Source of the DNA: Pyrocephalus nanus
Taxonomy: Eukaryota > Chordata > Aves > Passeriformes > Tyrannidae
Length of the DNA: 64,000 nucleotides
NCBI GenBank assembly: GCA_038380795.1
Contig: CM076267.1
Location: 18,622,001 to 18,686,000 of the forward strand
Direction: 5' to 3'
A program made the position numbers and the translations under genes. The notes beneath the pieces were generated by a model. The model was not told the origin of the DNA, ran no database searches, and worked only from the letters and a program-made list of their open reading frames with translations. This document shows positions 11,601-24,884 of this stretch, piece after piece; the stretch's first letter is position 1; the number at the start of each line of letters is the position of its first letter.

Positions 11601-14570
11601 CGCACCGCCCCCGGGGCTGAACGGTGCCGCAGACACCGCCGCAATCGGAAAGCAATGGTGGAAACAGCTTCTGGACTATGAACCCACTGTGGGCGTTTTG
11701 ACGCGCTGGAAAGATTTATCAGGGATGGAAGGCAAAAATAAAATCAAGTGATACTGTTCCAATTCCTTTTTTTTCCCTAACAAGAGAGTGTCATGTTATA
11801 AAAACATGACAAAAATTATGTACAGTAAGTGATAATTGTGTCAGAGATTAGTCAAACCTCCTGTCTTTTGCTGAGATGTTCATAACAATCTTGGTAACTT
11901 GGCATCCCTTACAACTGTCTGTCCAGTTATGAGTCTAATTCCCTTTGTTTTGTTGGGGGGTGTGTGTTTGTTTTGTTTTGCTTTGTTTGGGGTTTTGTTG
12001 TTGTTCTTTCATTTTTTCTTTGTTTCTCTTTGTTTTTTTGCAGAGTGGTGAGGTAAGATGTTGCAAATCTGAGCAAGGAAGTTGGTGTTTGAATGTATGT
12101 AAGTGCTATGTAAGCACTTAAGATACTTGAGGTGTAAAATGCTACAGGCAGTAAACTGATTATAGATTATTTGTGATGTATCAAGTGGCAAAATATTTTG
12201 ACTATACTTTTGGAAACTATTAGAACTCTCCATAAGCTTTTGCTTGTTTGCTATTTTAAAATATGATTTACAGAGAGAATATTAATGATGAAAACTTGGA
12301 CAAAGAGAAGTCAGTGGTGTCAGTCCTAAATGCTCTGTAGTATAGTAAGAATATAGCTTAAGAGCTAGCCAATTCCATACAACTTTAGGATGTAATGGAT
12401 TACTTTGTTATGCTTCTTGTGTGTTTTTGTTATCTGTAGGCGTGACAGACCTGTTTGTGTGTATCCTGTAGTAGGTTGTACAGTAATGCAGGTTTGGAGC
12501 ACATTAGTGCATGACTGTTGTGTTTTTAGAATGAGTAGAAGAACAGGTAGTTTTTATTTTGCCAAAAGGACTAGCAAGGGGAAGGAAAAAAGAGAAGACT
12601 AGACATGGAGTGTGGGAAGCAATGATTTTAAAATGATAGGAAAAAATAAGTAGGAAGCAATCAGGCTTATCAAATATTGTTTTGCTAATGACTTTCCTGC
12701 CATTTAGTTTCTCTTTTGACTGCATTTGCAGCCTCTGAGATTTTCCTTGCAGAAGCATTTTCTGATTTGCCAGTCCTAATGTTTTATCTTAGTTAGGTGA
12801 TTAAGTGTTTCCCAATCACCCTTCACTTCTTAATCATATCTGATTGCTCGTTTTAATCCTAAGTGAATACATTACATTGTGAAATGTAGCCAAGAAGTAT
12901 CTGGCAAGAGTTGTTGGTTTTATTTTAGAGAGAGATTGAAGAGCTACATGCAGATATGGTTTCCTTATTTTTACCTTTTCGTGGAGAAGTGAAGAAAGAG
13001 GAAGGGTCTCAAGAGGAAAGAAAAAAATAGTCAAGCAGACCTCCAGTGTGTTGTCAATATGTCCACTGAAGTTCAGTAAAAGAGTAAAACTTTTTTGAAG
13101 TATCTATTTGATATAATCCAAGGGATTCGGTAAACGTATAGAGAGCAGTTTAGTCCAGCATACTCCTACTGCTATGTAGGGACTCATAGAATCACATACA
13201 GAGATCTTCCAGTAGGATAGCAGTAGGATGTGGATGTACTTTACAAATCTCTCTTCTTTGTCGAAGCATAAATGACAGATGGTATCAGTGACACCTTAGC
13301 GCTGTCTTTTGCTTCAAAATAGACTTGCTGTCAGTTATTTCAGACTAGAAGTGAATTAAATTTGCCTATCTATTATTTATTGGTTAGTTAATACTTAGTA
13401 TTATTAGCATTTCCCATGTCCTTGTTTGTTAACATTTAGCAGAATAAATCCTGACCCATGATAGGGCTCCTACCCGTTAATGTAGTGTGAAGAATAAGAT
13501 TAAATTAAAAAGTTGCATTCAGCATTCCATTTATTTAACGTCATGGTACAACAGTAAAAATATATAGCAACATTTTCCAAAACACTGAAAATAATTAGGA
13601 ACACAAAGGATTGTATTTTCAGAAAGATATTCCTGATTTCAGCATAATCTTCTATTATGATGTTGCACCTACAGTTTACTGTCTGTGCATGAGTTCCCTA
13701 TTGCTAAAACGAGGATAATGATATTTTCCATTTTACAGAACTACTGTGTAGAAAAACCCATTAATATTTTATCTCAGATATTAATGTGCTTTATGCTATA
13801 GAAAAATGCTACAAGTAAACAGCAAGCACAAAAAAATCCTCATTACCTTTATTTGAATTTGGAAAAAAATGGAAAATATTATTTTTAATAAGAAGTTAAA
13901 GGATAATTTCACTTATATCACTGAGCTGAATTTTTTTCCACTTTTGATCCATTTGGAGAATGACTTATGTAGGAAGAAATCTGAGAGGAGTTAGAAGTTG
14001 CTAATGTGGAGCCTGCATGAAGTTGCTAAAAAGGAAAGCTATGTAGGAAGAGCCTATAATTTTCATTCCTATCTTTGGACTTGGATTAATGCCCGGAATA
14101 GTGACAAATAGAGCGTCACTGGGGAAAGACTGAGAATAATCTCCATTGGCAATAACAACTAAAGGAATGGATAACTGTGATTATAACAATAAAGTATTTG
14201 CTAATAAAAACAATCCTTTTCTATTTTCAGTACAGATAACTGGCAAGAGAGACTTTTGTAACATTTTCAATGGAAGGTAGAAAAGGAAATGTTGATAACT
14301 GTGTGTATGCAACTGTGTGAATATGTGCATGATATATATACACATATCTCTGTTCAACAGACAAATTCAGCTGGAGGTATTACAGAATATCTTCTGTCTC
14401 TCAAGACTAAAACAATACTTTTTCTAGGAGAGTTACTGAAGAGACACTGTTGAAGAGCTTGGCATACAAGGTGCATATATACCTGAGGACATCTCTTTTA
14501 CAGAAGTAGGGGTGGCATGTAATACAATAGAGGTATTTCATTTGTCCTCTGTCATTTAATCTTCTTTGTT

Positions 14571-14598
14571 AAAAAAAAAAAAAAAAAAATAAAAAAAA
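14571..14598 (+). repeat. Poly-A tract
   Basis: Nineteen A, one T, then eight A. A simple homopolymer. No retrogene or SINE body was recognised immediately upstream. Confidence 0.85.
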
Positions 14599-16975
14599 GT
14601 ACAGACACACTCTAGTTTCAGTGTTAAGTACTTCCACACACAATTTAATCCCATTTTGCTATTATTGCTATCCCTTCAGCATCCCGACTTTACCTCCTGC
14701 TCCTCAAGAAACACTACTTCACCTGCTGCCCTATTTCTGCCTTCAGAAAACCTAGGCCTACGGAAAAACACCTTGTGCTGTTTGAGTTGATAATATCCTC
14801 TGAGAAAAAGGGTAATGGACTTTTCTGGCTCTCTTTGAAGCCTGAGGGAACAACAGTGGTCCCTGTAGGTCTCACTCCCCTTATTCAAAATTCAAATCGT
14901 TCTGTCTCTGTTTTAGGGGTAAAGTATTTATGACTATAAGACACAGTGGCTCTGTCTTTCATTAGGAAAGGTTTAAGAAACTGGGGCTCTGGCAAAAGAA
15001 TAACACAAAGAGGGCTAAATTGAGCAAAATTATAGTATAGTGTAATAAATAACTTCAAAAAGTATTTTTAAAGCTCTGTTGGTTTTGGTTTGGTTGTTTG
15101 TTTTTTTAAACATGTTTGTATACATGAAAAAGGGAAGCAGCTCATACCACCCATGTCTGTGTGTGGAACAAGATGTTACTAAAGCCCTGCATGAACAAAA
15201 GTTCCCCAATGTGTAGGGAGATAATAGTTGTATTAAGTTTGCATTTTTTTGATTCCTTGTAGCGCTTTTGAAGCATGGTGGATCTAAAAGGAATATAGAA
15301 CTATAAGAAACCCACTGCCAATACTGGCCAAAAAGCATCCAGAAACAAGATATGGGATTTCAACAGTAGACATCTTTTCCTTAGCAAATGGAGAATTTAC
15401 TTACAGAGATGTCAGCTTTTAAGTATTCCTGCCACTGTAGGATTTTCTGCATTTCTGAACACTGTTACCAGGTTGGGAAGGGGATAAATTACATGTGATA
15501 AGGGTCTGTCCAGGTTGGACCTATGTTGAAAGAACAGCTGACCTCTGAATCCACTTCATGCATAGTATAACAAAAGGTAGTCTTCCAACACCTCTTCCTT
15601 CATTATAGATAAATATGCTAATGCAATCATGTGTTTAAAGTTAGATATGTTATTTTTTAAAGTTCTTGCATATTCTGCATGTTTTTTCCCAGTATATGTA
15701 AAATTTGATTATGACTATTGAAACAATCTAATTTTCTAAAAGAATTTCACAGTCTTACCTCTTCTATATAGAGCACTCCCTACTATGCATGTGGAGTAAA
15801 ATTGAGGAAGATACAGTAAATAACTAAAATAAAATATAGTAAATATTATGTTTATTATGTTTAAAAACAAAAAGCATTTATATTTACAGGAGTAATTATC
15901 ACTATGTGATCAAATATTTTAGGCAATTTAACATATCCTACATATAAAGAGGCAGTATTATTTAAGGCAAAACCCAGAGATGTATATGCATGCATATTTT
16001 TTTATAGCAGAACCAAGGGTTAATAGGTATTAGCTGGTGGAGAGATCTGCTTTTGGGCTGAAAGACTGCAGTAACTCAAGCTAGTGACATTGCTGGGGAG
16101 GTAAAGACATGTTCTAAATATTAACTAGTATGAAATATCTTGTCGAAGCCCATTGTTGACACACATTCTTCAACAACAAGAGTCTGTTTGCAAGCAGAAA
16201 TAGGAACATGTGATGATACAGCTGAACAAAATACAGTTCTCTGTAGTATGTGCAGTTGCTAAGGATATAAACCTGTCAGTGATATCTCATTTTAGGAGTT
16301 CAGAGAACGAATAATAGCTGTATGACTAACTATTAATGATCTGGAGTGAAAAAGAAGCACTCTTGGGTAACAGAAGGCAGAATCACTTTACTATATGCAG
16401 CGATGAACATTACCTTGCACAAACAGTACAGCCTTGAAGTAGGGTGGGTGGAGGTGCAGCTGGGTGGGAGGCAGAAAAGAGGATTGAGAGAATATGATTT
16501 ATGGGTGCGAAATACAATCCTGTAAATAAATTTTTACATCAGAAATTTAACACTAGAGATGCTGCAGACTGAGCTGTGAGTTTTCAGATACTCCCTGCTT
16601 TCAGTTTTGGATTAATGGCAGTTATTTCCACAGCAACCATTAGTGACATTGCAGAAAGGACTGCAGCTAGAGTTTTTCCATAAATTAAGATGATCCTCTA
16701 TCAGTTCCTTTCCTCTTTTCCTCAATACATGTTTTTACTAACATAACATATGCAAATAAGCATCAAATTTGTATAACTGAAATCTAGCTGAACAGCCTTG
16801 CCCAGTCTTTCCAAATGTTGATTTCCTGGCAGAGCAGTAGAGATAGCATATTGTTTAAATTCTTTTAAAGATTATTTTAAGGTACTGGTGCTGCCTTGAA
16901 AACATAAGTACAACTAATTATAAAATTGGAAACATCTGCATGATCCAGGTGATCGCCAGTAGCTTATTGGTGGAG

Positions 16976-17085
16976 AGTCAAAGAACTGTTAAGGCTGGAA
17001 AAGCCCCCCAAGATTACTGAGTCCAATCTTTTACCAGAGACCACCATATCAACAGTTCACTAGATTTGGTTCAGAAGGGCACTAA
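16976..17085 (-). mobile_element. Short CR1-like LINE 3' end fragment
   Basis: The stretch AAGGCTGGAAAAGCCCCCCA then GATTACTGAGTCCAATC resembles the inverted 3' terminal part of avian CR1 elements, where the form is roughly aggttggaaaagacc...aagatcatcgagtccaac. It is short, 5'-truncated as CR1 copies usually are, and decayed. Borders are approximate. Confidence 0.5.
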
Positions 17086-19584
17086 TGTGGTCACAGTCAT
17101 TGTAGGCATGATAAGCATAGACCTGCTTAAAGCCAAGAAAAACACATTGTTGTGAAGGGGTTGAATATCTTGATTCCTGCTACAGCCAAGAGGTGGAATT
17201 GCATAATGAGTTACAGAAGGTTATTTTCACTCAAAATGAAAATAACATTTTCATTATTATTCTATGAATAATTATTATTGAACCGTAATATGATATTAAA
17301 AGCTTGTCTGATTGCTTTCTCCTCTCTCAGTTCTATTTGCAAAATAAATATTTAGTAGTTCTGATCTACAGGGCCAGTTCAGAAAAGAACGGTTGCAGGT
17401 GTGTTAAATCTGTTTTTCTTGCTGAAGTCTCCAGCAGCAGCAAATTAAGGCTGAGGAGTTCTCTCCCATGCCTGTAACTGCTATGTCACTCCTTTCCCAT
17501 TGTGCATCTCTGTGTGGATGAGACTGCACACTGTTGAATATCTTGAGCTACTGCATTACCACACTGGCACACAAGAGTGCAGTGTAGGGGCAGACTGAAA
17601 GGTTGTTGCAGCCAAGAACACAAACAGAACTGATATAGTAAGTCTAATTTTAGGTGCAAGAGCCTCAACATTTTTTTTTCCAAATAATGAGAAACAGGCT
17701 TAAAACTGTCTCGGTAGATATTATACACTGAACGATGTTCTTTTCAGTGTTATTTTTTTTATCTGTCTTTAATTTGTAGTTTGTGTATGTGTACAATTTT
17801 TCAAAAAAAGTTACTTTATTAATTTTTTCTTCTCAAATTGTAAGATATTTCAGCCACAATTTCCATTAGATATTTTGCGGCTATATGTTTTAACAGATTA
17901 TTATATTTTTTAAATTTATGTTTAATAATGTTAGGAAATATTTATTCCACTGAAGATGAACATAGTCTGCAAAGAAAATGTCTGGTATGACACATTTTAA
18001 AAACAATTTATTGTGGGATTTGTTTTGAATAGCTGTTTCTAAAAGTTTTATTTCTTTTAAACTGACAGAAGCTTTTGGATGTACAGCATTATGAGGTGTT
18101 AAGTAATTTATTTAGTTAAGTCCTGCAACCCATCTAGTACCTAAACAAGCATAAATACTTGGATTGAGAAGAGAATGACAGGCAGCTAGATACATGTGCA
18201 AAATTCATGCTACAGTATCAATCCAATCATTTATGAATAGCAATGAATCAATTTATACAATATGAATATTGGGCAGCCTTGGCTCCAGAAGTATCTCTCA
18301 CCTTTTAGCCTGCTGATTGCATGCACTGGAGTCAACTAAATGAAATTCTCTGTGCCTTGAGCTAGATGAAGAAGGACCTTTTGAGTTGTAAATCCTTGAC
18401 AGCAGATCTCTGCTTAGTATTGTAGAAGTTGACCTTGTCTTTCCTGACAAGCAATTAAGGCACGAGGGATTAAAAAAAAGTACATTTTTACAAGGATTTT
18501 TCTTGGCTTGTTACTTCATTTCTCCCTCACATTTCCAACCTGAAGGACCAGTGAGTGGGGGTGTTTACTTTATTGGTTTTTTGTTTGTATTTTTTTCTAA
18601 TTGTGCCTAACTTTGGATTTATTTGGTCTAAAGATCACTTGATGGAGTTAAAAGCCCGGTGACATAGACCTTATATGCAGAAAATCATGATACTAGAAAT
18701 ATTATATCAGTAACTTCAATTATTCCTCTGAATAATGCACTTAAAAAATACGTAAGTAATTGTACATGGCATAAATTAACTAAAATGTGGAATTAGGAAT
18801 AGTAAGACTCTTTGGTCTCATGGCAAGGCTCCCTATAGAGTAGGTAGGTTTCACAGCAAGGCAGACAGTAGAGTCAGAATTTAGTAATGTTCCCCATGTG
18901 CTTTACCAGCAGTTCGAAGAGGGAAAGGGGAGTCATGATAGAATTTGCTTGGCTTTCAGAAGAGTCATCTTAAAATTTTGGCTTCTTGTTGCAATACTAA
19001 TATCAGAAAGAAAATCCAACGTAACCTCACTGTATAATACAAGGCCAGCAATGGTAAAAACATCTCTAATGTTTTAGCTTTCAAATGCTGCCCAACATTT
19101 GAGATGTTTGCTTTTAAACACTTTTACTCTGCTTCCATATCTGTATGTGTTTGTGGAGACCTAATTCTGTCTAAAGGGAACTGGTGATAAAATATGCATA
19201 GTATTGTTAATAGTACAAAGGTAACACAGTATAAAAACCTCTTTAGAAATTAGTTGCCACAGACTGAAGACACAGTAACTTAAACCTGTCTTTAGACAGT
19301 CTCTGTTTTAAATCCTTATGCTCCTAGGCTTTTGTAGGACTTACATTTCCTCTCCATGTTGCTGCAGAAAGCTTTTGGTTGCAGATGGTAAAATAGAAAA
19401 ACTGTACTCGCGCGTTCTTTAATTGTATTAATATTTATGGAATTTGTTGAACCAAGAAAAAATATAAATAACTAATTTTAAGCCAGCAAACTAAAGTTCT
19501 TATGTTAATTGCTGAAGAGTAACACCACAGCACAAAGTTCAGTTGGAGACAAATCACCATTTGATGTGTACCCTGAGTATTGAT

Positions 19585-20500
19585 ACTCGGGCCAGCACTC
19601 TTTGACCTTTCTGTCAATCACCTGCTGATGGGACAGAGTGCACCCTCAGCAGATTTGCAGACAATACAAAAAAGGTGAAGAGTTACTACACAATATTGTA
19701 AATCCAGTGGTTGTGCTGCCATTCAGATGGATCTGATCAGGCTGGATAATGGAGTAGGGAGGAATCTCATGATATTCAGCAAAGGGGAATGCCAAGACCT
19801 AGCAATACGTGCTTGGGGACCAAGTGGCTGCAAAGTGGCAATGCAGAGTAGGATTCTGGGGTCTTGGGGGACAAGAAGTTGATCATGAACCAGCAATGCA
19901 CCTTCCCAGCAAGGAAAACCAACTGCATCTTGGGCTGCAGCAGGAAGAGAACTGCCAGCAGATTGAGGCAGGTGATCCTTTGTACTCGGTATTGATGAGG
20001 TCATATCTGAAGTACCGTGTCCACTTCTGGGCTTCACAGTAAGAGAAATATGTGGACTTTCTGTACTTTGTTTATAGAAAGACCACAAAGATCATTAAGG
20101 TCTTGGAGCGTATTTTCATATGAAGAGAGGCTGGAAAAACTGGGAATTCCAGTCTGGAGGAGAGAAAGCTCAGCAGAAATCTTATGTGTTTAAGTACCTG
20201 TTGGGAGAGAATGAAAAAAAGGGAGCTAGACTTTTATCAGTAGTCCCTAGTGGTAGGATAAGAGGTGATGGGCACAAAATAAAATGCTTGAAATTCCCTG
20301 TGAACAAAATAACCCCTTTTTTTTTTCCTGTGGGGATGATTAAACATTGGAATGACTATCCTGGAGAGTCTCTGTCTGTAGAGATATTAAAAAAATGTCT
20401 AGAGTAGGTTCCTGCACTGCTTGATCTCTATGACACTGCTTGTGCAAGGGGGTTGGACTAGATGATCTCCAGAGGTCCCTTCAAACCTAAATGGGGGTTT
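19585..20500 (+). mobile_element. CR1 LINE fragment (3' part of reverse transcriptase ORF and 3' UTR)
   Basis: A decayed sense-oriented CR1 copy. Landmarks in CR1 order: GTGCACCCTCAGCAGATTTG (start of the FADDTK region), AACAAGTTGA-like and AGCAATGCACCTT segments, CTCGGTATTGATGAGG (the LYSALVRP region), GGTGATGGGCACAAA, ACATTGGAATGACTATCC, and finally GGGGGTTGGACTAGATGATC with CTCCAGAGGTCCCTTC. The last is the hallmark CR1 3' UTR. The reading frame is destroyed by stops and indels. The 5' border is approximate. Confidence 0.85.
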
Positions 20501-21291
20501 CTCTTACCTTCAGATATTATCTGATTATCAGATTATTATGGTGGGAAAAAAATATCATAATGGCTGTGTATGTACATAAATCTCAATTGGTTGTGCTTAA
20601 CTAATAGAAATGTGGAAAGAAGCTTTGGTGGAATCTGTCACTGGCACAGCAATGCATCCTGTTCTTGTGGGCTTCCCCATAAACTTCCTGAACTGTGCTT
20701 AGACCAGTGGACTCTGGTATCTTTCCCACCAGGACTTTACTGCTCCATACAGATTTGTGAAAGAAACTTTCTAGTTGCAGCTTTTGTAGGACAGTCTGTC
20801 AGCATATAATGGAATATGTTCATCTGACACATTGGTGTGACAGTAAAAAGAAAGAATGACCTAATAAAATACACAATTTTCACTTAATATAAACAGGTTT
20901 GATGGAAAAATTTACAGACAATCTAAGATATTTAATGCATTGATTCAGAACTGAGAACTATATTATTCATAACAGCTAGATGGCCACTATAACAATTTCT
21001 TTGCTTACAACCTATAGAACTCAGGTTTTCTTCTTTTTTAAGGCCTATTCTTACAGAGATAATAAAAAAAACCTATAGCAAAAAATGTTTTTAAAATGTT
21101 TCTATTCATCACTACCAACTCAGTGAGATAAGACTTTACAGTATATGATTTTTTTTATCTAAAACCTAATTTTTATCATTCTGTGTATTAAAATTGCTTT
21201 TATTCTTTTTGCTAGGCTTTTCAGCCTAGTTATGAGCATGTATAAAGTGTCAGTTTTCTGCTATAGTAGATAGAAATTTTCTGCACTTGTA

Positions 21292-21326
21292 ATCTACTGC
21301 CAGTGGTGCAGCTACTGGCAGTAGAT
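21292..21326. repeat. Perfect inverted repeat, 13-bp arms, 9-nt loop
   Basis: ATCTACTGCCAGT, loop GGTGCAGCT, then ACTGGCAGTAGAT. It can form a stable hairpin or cruciform. The stem is too short for a normal microRNA precursor, and flanking bases do not extend the pairing. Confidence 0.75.
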
Positions 21327-24300
21327 AATGTTTTAAGCATTTGCATCAGTGAGCACATTTTACAGCCACTTTGAGCTATCCTACCATGCATTTGAAGGAA
21401 ACATTGTGTCTCTTCTGACCACAAATTGAATTTACTTGCAGGTCTTCATTTTATAAAATATAAAAAGATGTTCAGTTTCTGCCAAATTCAGTTTTGTGTT
21501 TTAAAATCTCTCTTCTTAAGATAAACTGAACGGCATTTTGAGTTAGGAAAACTCTTGCTTTCCTGAAAGAAAAAAAAAAAAAAAAAGGAAGTTAAATACT
21601 GGAGGTGAATACTGGGGGGAAGAAGGGAGATTTGTTTTCAAGTGTTCAAAAACACATAGAATTCAAACCTAGAAGTTGATGGGAATCAAAAATCACTTCT
21701 GTTTCTCAAGATAAATTTGTCTCATCCTTCTCCACCTCCCCTTTGTTTTTAAAATTACAGCCTTCAAACCAACCCTCTTCTACTGTCCCATGAGGTGCTG
21801 TGTCATGAATAGTAAAGCTCTGGTGGGTCCAATGCTGAGCGACATTTTTCACATTCTCCCTTTAAAACTGATCAGAAAAAAATAAATTGAGAAGGAAGTT
21901 GAAGGATATGTAGAAGTGAAAGTTAATTTTGTTTTATTTTCAGAGGCTATAATTAATAGCTTCTTTTTTTCCAGGGACTCTTTTAGCTGTGTGCAAGCAG
22001 CATTTATGAGGTCTAGAGAAACTGCAAAAAAGGGAATGATAACCTAAAGAGGAGGAGGTGGGCACATTGGAATTTTGTAAATTCCTGGAGTATATTAAAA
22101 TTTAGGCTGTGATTCTTGCTTTGTATTAGGACGTTGAAGAATGTTTTGGTTTTTTAACTATCCTTGTCAGACAAATCTTTATGCAAAATGGTGCTTTTTG
22201 TTCATGAAGATTCATTCTTTGAAAAAGCCACAATTTAGTGAGTTTTGAGTAAATAGTGAATAAACAAATGGCTTTCCACATTTTTGTGTGCCATGTAATA
22301 TCTAGTCTGGTGTCAGAAGTGCTTTTCCTGCCTTTTAGAGTAGTAGCGGTCTATTTTAATTCTACTAACCCTGTATGTAGGGCCTTTAAAGTTCTAGTCC
22401 TAGGAAGATTTATTTGTGTAATGCTATACATAATTAAAGTTTTTTTGTGAGTTTTACAGTTGAGCAGCCTCCATATTAACTTGCTTAAAATTTATGGATC
22501 TGGCAATAGAAAAATTTATAATTTATCTTTTTTTATAGGTAGATAGAAACTTGGATAAGACTCTTAACTCCTGAACTACTTAAGTCCCTTGTTTGTTTTA
22601 AAAAGGTACATTTCCTTCTGGAGGTTCTGAGCTTAAAATTCTTTAGCTTATGGAGTTAAAACTGCTTGTCACTCAAGTTAAAAAAGAGGTCTGATCTGCT
22701 TTTTTTATGGAGTGGTTTTATAGTACCTTAAGAAATTTTTGCAAACTCTTTTTGCTCTCCTTGATAAGTAACATCTGTATTTGAAATTAATATGCATCAT
22801 ATGACTTGTGATACTTTTTTGTCAAACTGAGTTTTGCAATGTAGATTTTTAATACAAGTGCTTAACTTCTATACTCTGAAAATGAAACTACTAGTAAAGT
22901 TGACACCATATGGTGTTTCCATTCTGTAGCAGGGAGTAGGTGTTCACCTGCTAGAGTTCCTGGCTCTAATTTGAAGAGAATAGGGAGAAAACAAAGGGAT
23001 CATGTCAACAATCTGTCAGCTAACCCAGTAAACAGAGATGGAAATGTCAGCAGCTTATCTGCCAGGGGCGATGAATCACTTGTGTGCCTGTCTGGGTAGA
23101 ATCAGGATGGAGAGAGCTGTCCTGCCAGGCCATCTGCCCAGAGGTGCTGTCCTGAAGGGGAAACTGTCTGCTGGCTGATAGGTCCAGGTTAACCTGTAAT
23201 CTTTTCTCAGATGGTACTATAAGCAAATGAATGACCTAAGAGAGTGAGAGGATGGTAGAAAAAAGGAAATCTAAATATAACTTGCACTAAGGCAGAATTC
23301 TTCAATAACAAGATGTATATAATTTAACATATAAAGCTGTTCTACTGGTGAAAAGAATACTGTAGTTGGGCAATTGGAATTCCAGTGTATGTAATCTAAT
23401 TTGCATGGTAATACACTGAATCCAAAGAGATGTTTGTGTATTTGGGGTTTTTTTAAAACTTCAAAATCTTGTTACTTTCTGTTTCATGAATGAAGGTTGA
23501 TTCTTTGGTTTTTTTAATATTTTCTAGGATTCTAGTAATAATTCTAATAACTCTTCCTTGGGAGAGAAAAATAAGGTGTTTAAATCATAGTAAAAGAGGT
23601 GATTTTACAGAGCTGTAGCTTTTATACAAGTATTCTAAGATTGTGTGTTAGGCTTTGCATCAATTACTGGATTATGATATTGAGAATAGTGTGAAAGCCA
23701 TATTGCATTTTAAGAATGTAAAAGGAATACCTTCTGCATGTAAGAGTGTGTAGATGATAATCACATTGCTTCAGTCTTCAGTTGGATAATTGGTACATGA
23801 AGCACGATTTTCACTCATCATTTTTACCTTTTTGTGGTTTTTTTAGTCATTTTGTCTTACAACTTCCAGTTTGTCAACTTTTTTTTCTTTTCTTCTTGAA
23901 TGAGGATGCAAGAATGTGATGCAAGGTCATCTCTAGGCTACCACAAGGGTCTATGTTACTATTGGCCAAAACCATCCACATTGACTCTGCATGGGAATGC
24001 TCCCTTGTATTGGTAGCATCTCATTTACCTCTGGATACCTGTATTTTATATAGTGCTGATTTTTTTTTCTATGTCTCAGAATGTCACATAAGCCTATTAA
24101 AAGACTCTGCAAGGCATTTGATGTCGACACAGTTACTTTGATCAAATAAACCTGTATTCACAAAAAAGTGATGTTTGGCAAGACTTAGTTCTCCTTACGC
24201 TGTTCTGATGCTGATCAGTTATTCTAGCATCTCTAATTCTAAACTGATTGCAGTCTTTATTTTCCATTTTATGATTTCACCCTGCATCAGTGTCAAAATA

Positions 24301-24860
24301 ACAGTGTATATTTACATGTCTGATCTCTTTCATGCTTTGAAAATACTTTGTATTATTGAAAGGAAAAGGTCAAAGTAGGTGCTAATTAAAAAATAATCAT
24401 GACAATTTGAAGAGTGAATTTAGGATAAATATAAGAAGCAGAAAGTATACAAATTTACAGCGAGGAAATACTAATATTGACGTTTCTGCACTAATGGCAA
24501 CCTCAGCCTTTATTCTTTGATGTTCTTTTAATGTACCAAGATCAGGTATTTATATAATCAGATAATGTATTTGTATTTTGAATAGTATTTGAGCTATTAA
24601 ATGTAAGTTCACAAAGGATGGCAATGTACACTTAACTCTGAAGGAGATGTAATGTCCTGTGACTACTCTATCTCCCATCCTTGGTCCTTCTCAGTTACTC
24701 CTTTTATGAATGCTAGAGTCTGTGGAAGCAGAAACCTTGCATTTATGGTATTGTACACTTGTCTTTAGAATGCCACATTTTATCATCAAAATAGTTTGTA
24801 TGGCTTACATAAAACAAGCAGACTTTCCATGGGGAAAGTCTAGAACACTTGTTTATGTAA

Positions 24861-24884
24861 ATGTTACATATATATATGTAACAT
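24861..24884. repeat. Perfect 24-bp palindrome
   Basis: The half ATGTTACATATA is followed directly by its exact reverse complement TATATGTAACAT. The centre is an (AT)n run, so slippage may have made it. No function is evident. Confidence 0.8.

Larger units (their letters stand above)
11185..11690. promoter_or_regulatory. Orphan CpG island with promoter-type motifs
   Basis: A second CpG-dense block, about 7 kb upstream of SLC38A11 and 31 kb from the SCN3A stop codon, with no known gene attached. It carries a ZNF143/THAP11-type element (11238-11253), a CTCF-type motif (11339-11352) and a GC-rich minisatellite (11426-11600). This layout resembles a real promoter or insulator rather than chance GC content. 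A non-coding transcript, an alternative distal SLC38A11 promoter or a chromatin boundary are all possible. Neither direction shows a convincing coding exon; the long open frames here are GC artefacts. Confidence 0.5.
11691..19584. other. Intergenic region, mostly unremarkable
   Basis: AT-rich sequence with no recognisable exon. It contains a T/G-rich low-complexity stretch near 11940-12045, a long A-run at 14571-14598 and a short CR1 tail near 16976-17085. Open frames are short and have no family signature. Confidence 0.55.

Noticed and set aside
11220..11751. Open frames of 64-150 codons on both strands of the second GC-rich island.
   Set aside because: Three plus frames repeat the same pattern because a 22-bp minisatellite is read in all frames. 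A repeat artefact, not protein.
14571..14598. A-run considered as the tail of a processed retrogene.
   Set aside because: The upstream sequence shows no coding similarity or target-site duplication.
20120..20407. A 95-codon plus-strand frame (KRGWKNWEFQSGGEKAQ...).
   Set aside because: It is the decayed C-terminal coding and 3' part of a CR1 LINE copy, not a host gene.
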